64,000 bases of DNA from the NCBI GenBank assembly GCA_964529305.1, contig CAZGUX010000276.1:31220-95219 (forward strand). The letters are read 5' to 3'. This stretch comes from CAZGUX01 sp964529305. Its GTDB lineage: Bacteria; Acidobacteriota; Terriglobia; Bryobacterales; Bryobacteraceae. The notes beneath the pieces are model-generated. The model did no database searches, was not told the DNA's origin, and was given only the letters and a program-made list of their open reading frames with translations. A program made the translations under genes and the position numbers. Below, in pieces: positions 62,068-64,000 of the stretch (positions are counted from its first letter, which is position 1; every line of letters begins with the position of its first letter).

Positions 62068-63696
62068 ATGTCTCTCCAGTTCGCAAATCTGGCGCGGGTG
62101 CTGTTACTGGCTCTGGTGGCCGGTGGGGCATCCGCCCAGCAGGAGCCGGCAGAGTCGTGCGGGTCCTGCCACGATCAGAAGATCAAGGGCGTCCACCAGC
62201 CACTGGGGTGCGCGACCTGCCACGACAACCACGAAAAGTACCCTCATCCGAAGAATGCCCCCAAGCCGGCGTGCGCCTCGTGCCATGAAGACATCGCACG
62301 CCAGGACCAAAGAGGGGTCCATGGCAAGGAACGGGCGTCCGGCAATCAGGGCGCGCCGGAATGCTCCACCTGCCACGGCGGCGCCCACGAAGTCGCCAGG
62401 ACCAAGGCCCAGGATTTCCGGGTGCAGATGCCCGATACCTGCGGCATGTGTCACGAAGAACAAGCCAAGCAATTCAAAGACAGTGTTCACGGAAAGGCGG
62501 TCGCGGACGGAATCGGCGAAGCCCCTGTCTGCACGGACTGCCACGGGGTACATTCGATTCTTCCGCACACGGCCGCGGCCTCGCCCGTGAATGCGCTCCA
62601 GATCCGCGAGACCTGCGCCAGTTGCCATGGCGACGTGCGGTTGGCGCGCAAGTTCGGGCTACCTTCCGACCGTCTGCTCAGCTTCGACGCATCCTTCCAC
62701 GGGCTGGCCTCGAAATCCGGTTCCCAAACAGTGGCGAACTGCGCGAGTTGTCATGGATTCCATCACATTCTGGCGTCCAGCGATCCGCGCTCGACCACGC
62801 ACACGTCCAAGCTCGCCGCCACATGCGGCAAGTGTCATCCCGGAGCGGGCCAGCGGTTCGCCTTGGGCCCTATCCACAATTGGGAGGGCAAAGGCGAGTC
62901 TGAGTACGTGGCCCTGGTCCGGAATACCTACTACGTTCTGATCCCCCTGGTTCTCGGGCTCATGTTCCTGCACAACGCCGGTGATTGGGTGCAGAAGGTC
63001 TGGCGTATGCGGATTCGCCGCATCTCGGCGCCGGTGGTGGCTCTGGCTGGAAGCGTTCGCATGCTGCCGTTCGAGCGATTCCAGCACGCGCTGCTGGTCC
63101 TGTCGTTCTTCGCTCTGGTCTGGACCGGCTTCGCGCTCAAGTATCCCGATCAATGGTGGGCAAGACCGCTGCTGACGTGGGAACACACCCTTTCCGTACG
63201 CAGCGTGATCCACCGCATCGCCGCGGTAATCTTCACCATCGTCTCGATCACCCATCTGATTTCGCTCATCGTCAGCAAGTCCCTGCGGGATCACTGGAAG
63301 CACATGCTGCCGCGGCGCAACGACATCCGGGAAGCGTGGCGATGCTTTGCTTTCAACCTCGGACTCACGGTGAAACCGGCTACGCGGTCGGCGCACAGCT
63401 ACGTGGAGAAAGCAGAATACTGGGCCGTCGTCTGGGGCGCGATCGTGATGGCAGGCAGCGGCCTGATGCTGTGGGCCAACAACTACTTTCTGCGGGTTCT
63501 GCCCAAGTGGGCTCTCGACGTTGCCACGGCAGTTCACTTCTACGAAGCCGTCCTGGCGACCGCGGCCATCGTGGTGTGGCACTTCTACTTCGTGATCTTC
63601 GATCCCGACGTGTACCCGATGGACCTCGGCTGGCTGACCGGCCGGAGCGTCCGCAAACAGGAAGAGCCCCTACCCGTGGCCAAGGCCGGCGACTAG
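62068..63696 (+). CDS. Nine-heme cytochrome c fused to a b561-type membrane cytochrome
   Basis: 542 residues. After a signal peptide (ARVLLLALVAGGASA) there are nine CxxCH heme-c sites, with first Cys at about 31, 48, 69, 99, 125, 155, 183, 225 and 253. From about residue 283 a membrane part with five helices follows, rich in His in helices (FQHALLVLSFFALVW, VIHRIAAVIFTIVSITHLISLIV, FYEAVLATAAIVVWHFY), as in b561/formate-dehydrogenase gamma-type quinol oxidoreductases. So electrons may pass between the quinone pool and periplasmic acceptors. The partner reductase is not in the window; a small membrane gene precedes it. Confidence 0.88.
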   Translation: MSLQFANLARVLLLALVAGGASAQQEPAESCGSCHDQKIKGVHQPLGCATCHDNHEKYPHPKNAPKPACASCHEDIARQDQRGVHGKERASGNQGAPECSTCHGGAHEVARTKAQDFRVQMPDTCGMCHEEQAKQFKDSVHGKAVADGIGEAPVCTDCHGVHSILPHTAAASPVNALQIRETCASCHGDVRLARKFGLPSDRLLSFDASFHGLASKSGSQTVANCASCHGFHHILASSDPRSTTHTSKLAATCGKCHPGAGQRFALGPIHNWEGKGESEYVALVRNTYYVLIPLVLGLMFLHNAGDWVQKVWRMRIRRISAPVVALAGSVRMLPFERFQHALLVLSFFALVWTGFALKYPDQWWARPLLTWEHTLSVRSVIHRIAAVIFTIVSITHLISLIVSKSLRDHWKHMLPRRNDIREAWRCFAFNLGLTVKPATRSAHSYVEKAEYWAVVWGAIVMAGSGLMLWANNYFLRVLPKWALDVATAVHFYEAVLATAAIVVWHFYFVIFDPDVYPMDLGWLTGRSVRKQEEPLPVAKAGD

Positions 63697-63881
63697 CTTA
63701 GCTCAATCGATATCGGGAAGATTGCCGCCCTTTCAAGCGCGTTGAGGCAGTCGGGATCTCCAGCCTGCCGCTGCAGATAACCACATGATATGAATGGTCT
63801 GCAGTGCTGTGAGGCGTGGCAGATGTGTTGCCGGTTGCAGATAGATGAAAAGTATTTTAGAATCAAGGAAGTACAGTGTCG

Positions 63882-63958
63882 GGGCGTAGCGCAGCCTGGT
63901 AGCGCACCTGCCTTGGGCGCAGGGGGTCGGGCGTTCAAATCGCCCCGCCCCGACCAAT
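63882..63958 (+). tRNA. tRNA-Pro (anticodon TGG)
   Basis: 77 bases including the encoded CCA. Acceptor stem CGGGGCG pairs with CGCCCCG. The D arm is GCGC-GCGC, the anticodon stem CCTGC/GCAGG with loop CTTGGGC gives TGG, and the T arm is GGGCG-TTCAAAT-CGCCC. C1-G72 is typical of bacterial tRNA-Pro. Upstream, TTGCAG and TAGAAT at 19-base spacing are a possible promoter. Confidence 0.97.
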
Positions 63959-64000
63959 GAAGGCTACCGATTCGGCCAAAACTCCTCGCGCTGTGCCGAG

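Noticed and set aside
63693..63957. Minus-strand frames across the tRNA
   Set aside because: They run through the tRNA-Pro gene in antisense; not coding.
63959..64000. Open frame beginning with ATG directly after the tRNA
   Set aside because: Only 14 codons are visible and there is no ribosome-binding site; cannot be judged.

Overview
The window is high-GC DNA (roughly 60-65% by eye). It looks like a chromosome segment of an Acidobacteriota member, most like the Bryobacterales/Solibacter group. The reasons are two very large TonB-dependent receptors with an N-terminal carboxypeptidase-regulatory domain, several Tat-exported oxidoreductase or hydrolase-like proteins, a tandem DUF1080 protein, three Asp-box (sialidase/BNR-fold) proteins, a PEP-CTERM protein, and many ATGA/GTGA/TTGA stop-start overlaps. 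This assignment rests on gene content, not on a marker phylogeny. About 58 protein genes, one tRNA-Pro(TGG), one clear intrinsic terminator and several putative regulatory sites are supported. No rRNA, CRISPR array, insertion sequence or prophage was seen.

Left part (1-15.4 kb): a glycan-uptake region. A large TonB receptor with a coupled partial gene at the window edge, and a Tat-exported GH20-like protein, are each preceded by a near-identical promoter/operator block. A phosphotriesterase-like amidohydrolase diverges from them, followed by an EamA transporter split into two overlapping 5-TM genes. Then come an ECF sigma / anti-sigma / DUF4097 operon, a membrane-anchored YqgE-like protein, a membrane patatin phospholipase with a small coupled membrane partner, and a Tat-exported protein of unknown function.

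15.4-30.8 kb: purQ-purL-purF (no purS seen), a glycosyltransferase, a PEP-CTERM protein with promoter and terminator, then a long minus-strand run: Gfo/Idh oxidoreductase, meaB, mtnP, a GT9-like transferase, a double DUF1080 protein, a mandelate-racemase-type enolase, cstA and its small YbdD-like partner.

31-44 kb: secreted Asp-box proteins, an MFS transporter with an amidohydrolase, a hicAB toxin-antitoxin pair with a perfect palindrome in its promoter region, a low-GC repeat-bearing gap, and a second TonB-led operon (TonB receptor, Asp-box protein, histidinol-dehydrogenase-family enzyme, SGNH hydrolase). Together with the left region this suggests scavenging of plant or microbial glycans and sugar acids.

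44-64 kb: a YkgJ cysteine-cluster protein, two more MFS transporters (one coupled to a 2-hydroxyacid dehydrogenase and a PQQ-propeller protein), a YfhO-like membrane protein, a GerW-like protein, a nucleotidyltransferase two-gene module, aguB-aguA (agmatine to putrescine), a Phd/PIN toxin-antitoxin pair, an M14 peptidase / dehydrogenase / HpcH aldolase operon, and a fused nine-heme cytochrome c / b561-type membrane protein beside a small membrane protein, ending with the tRNA.
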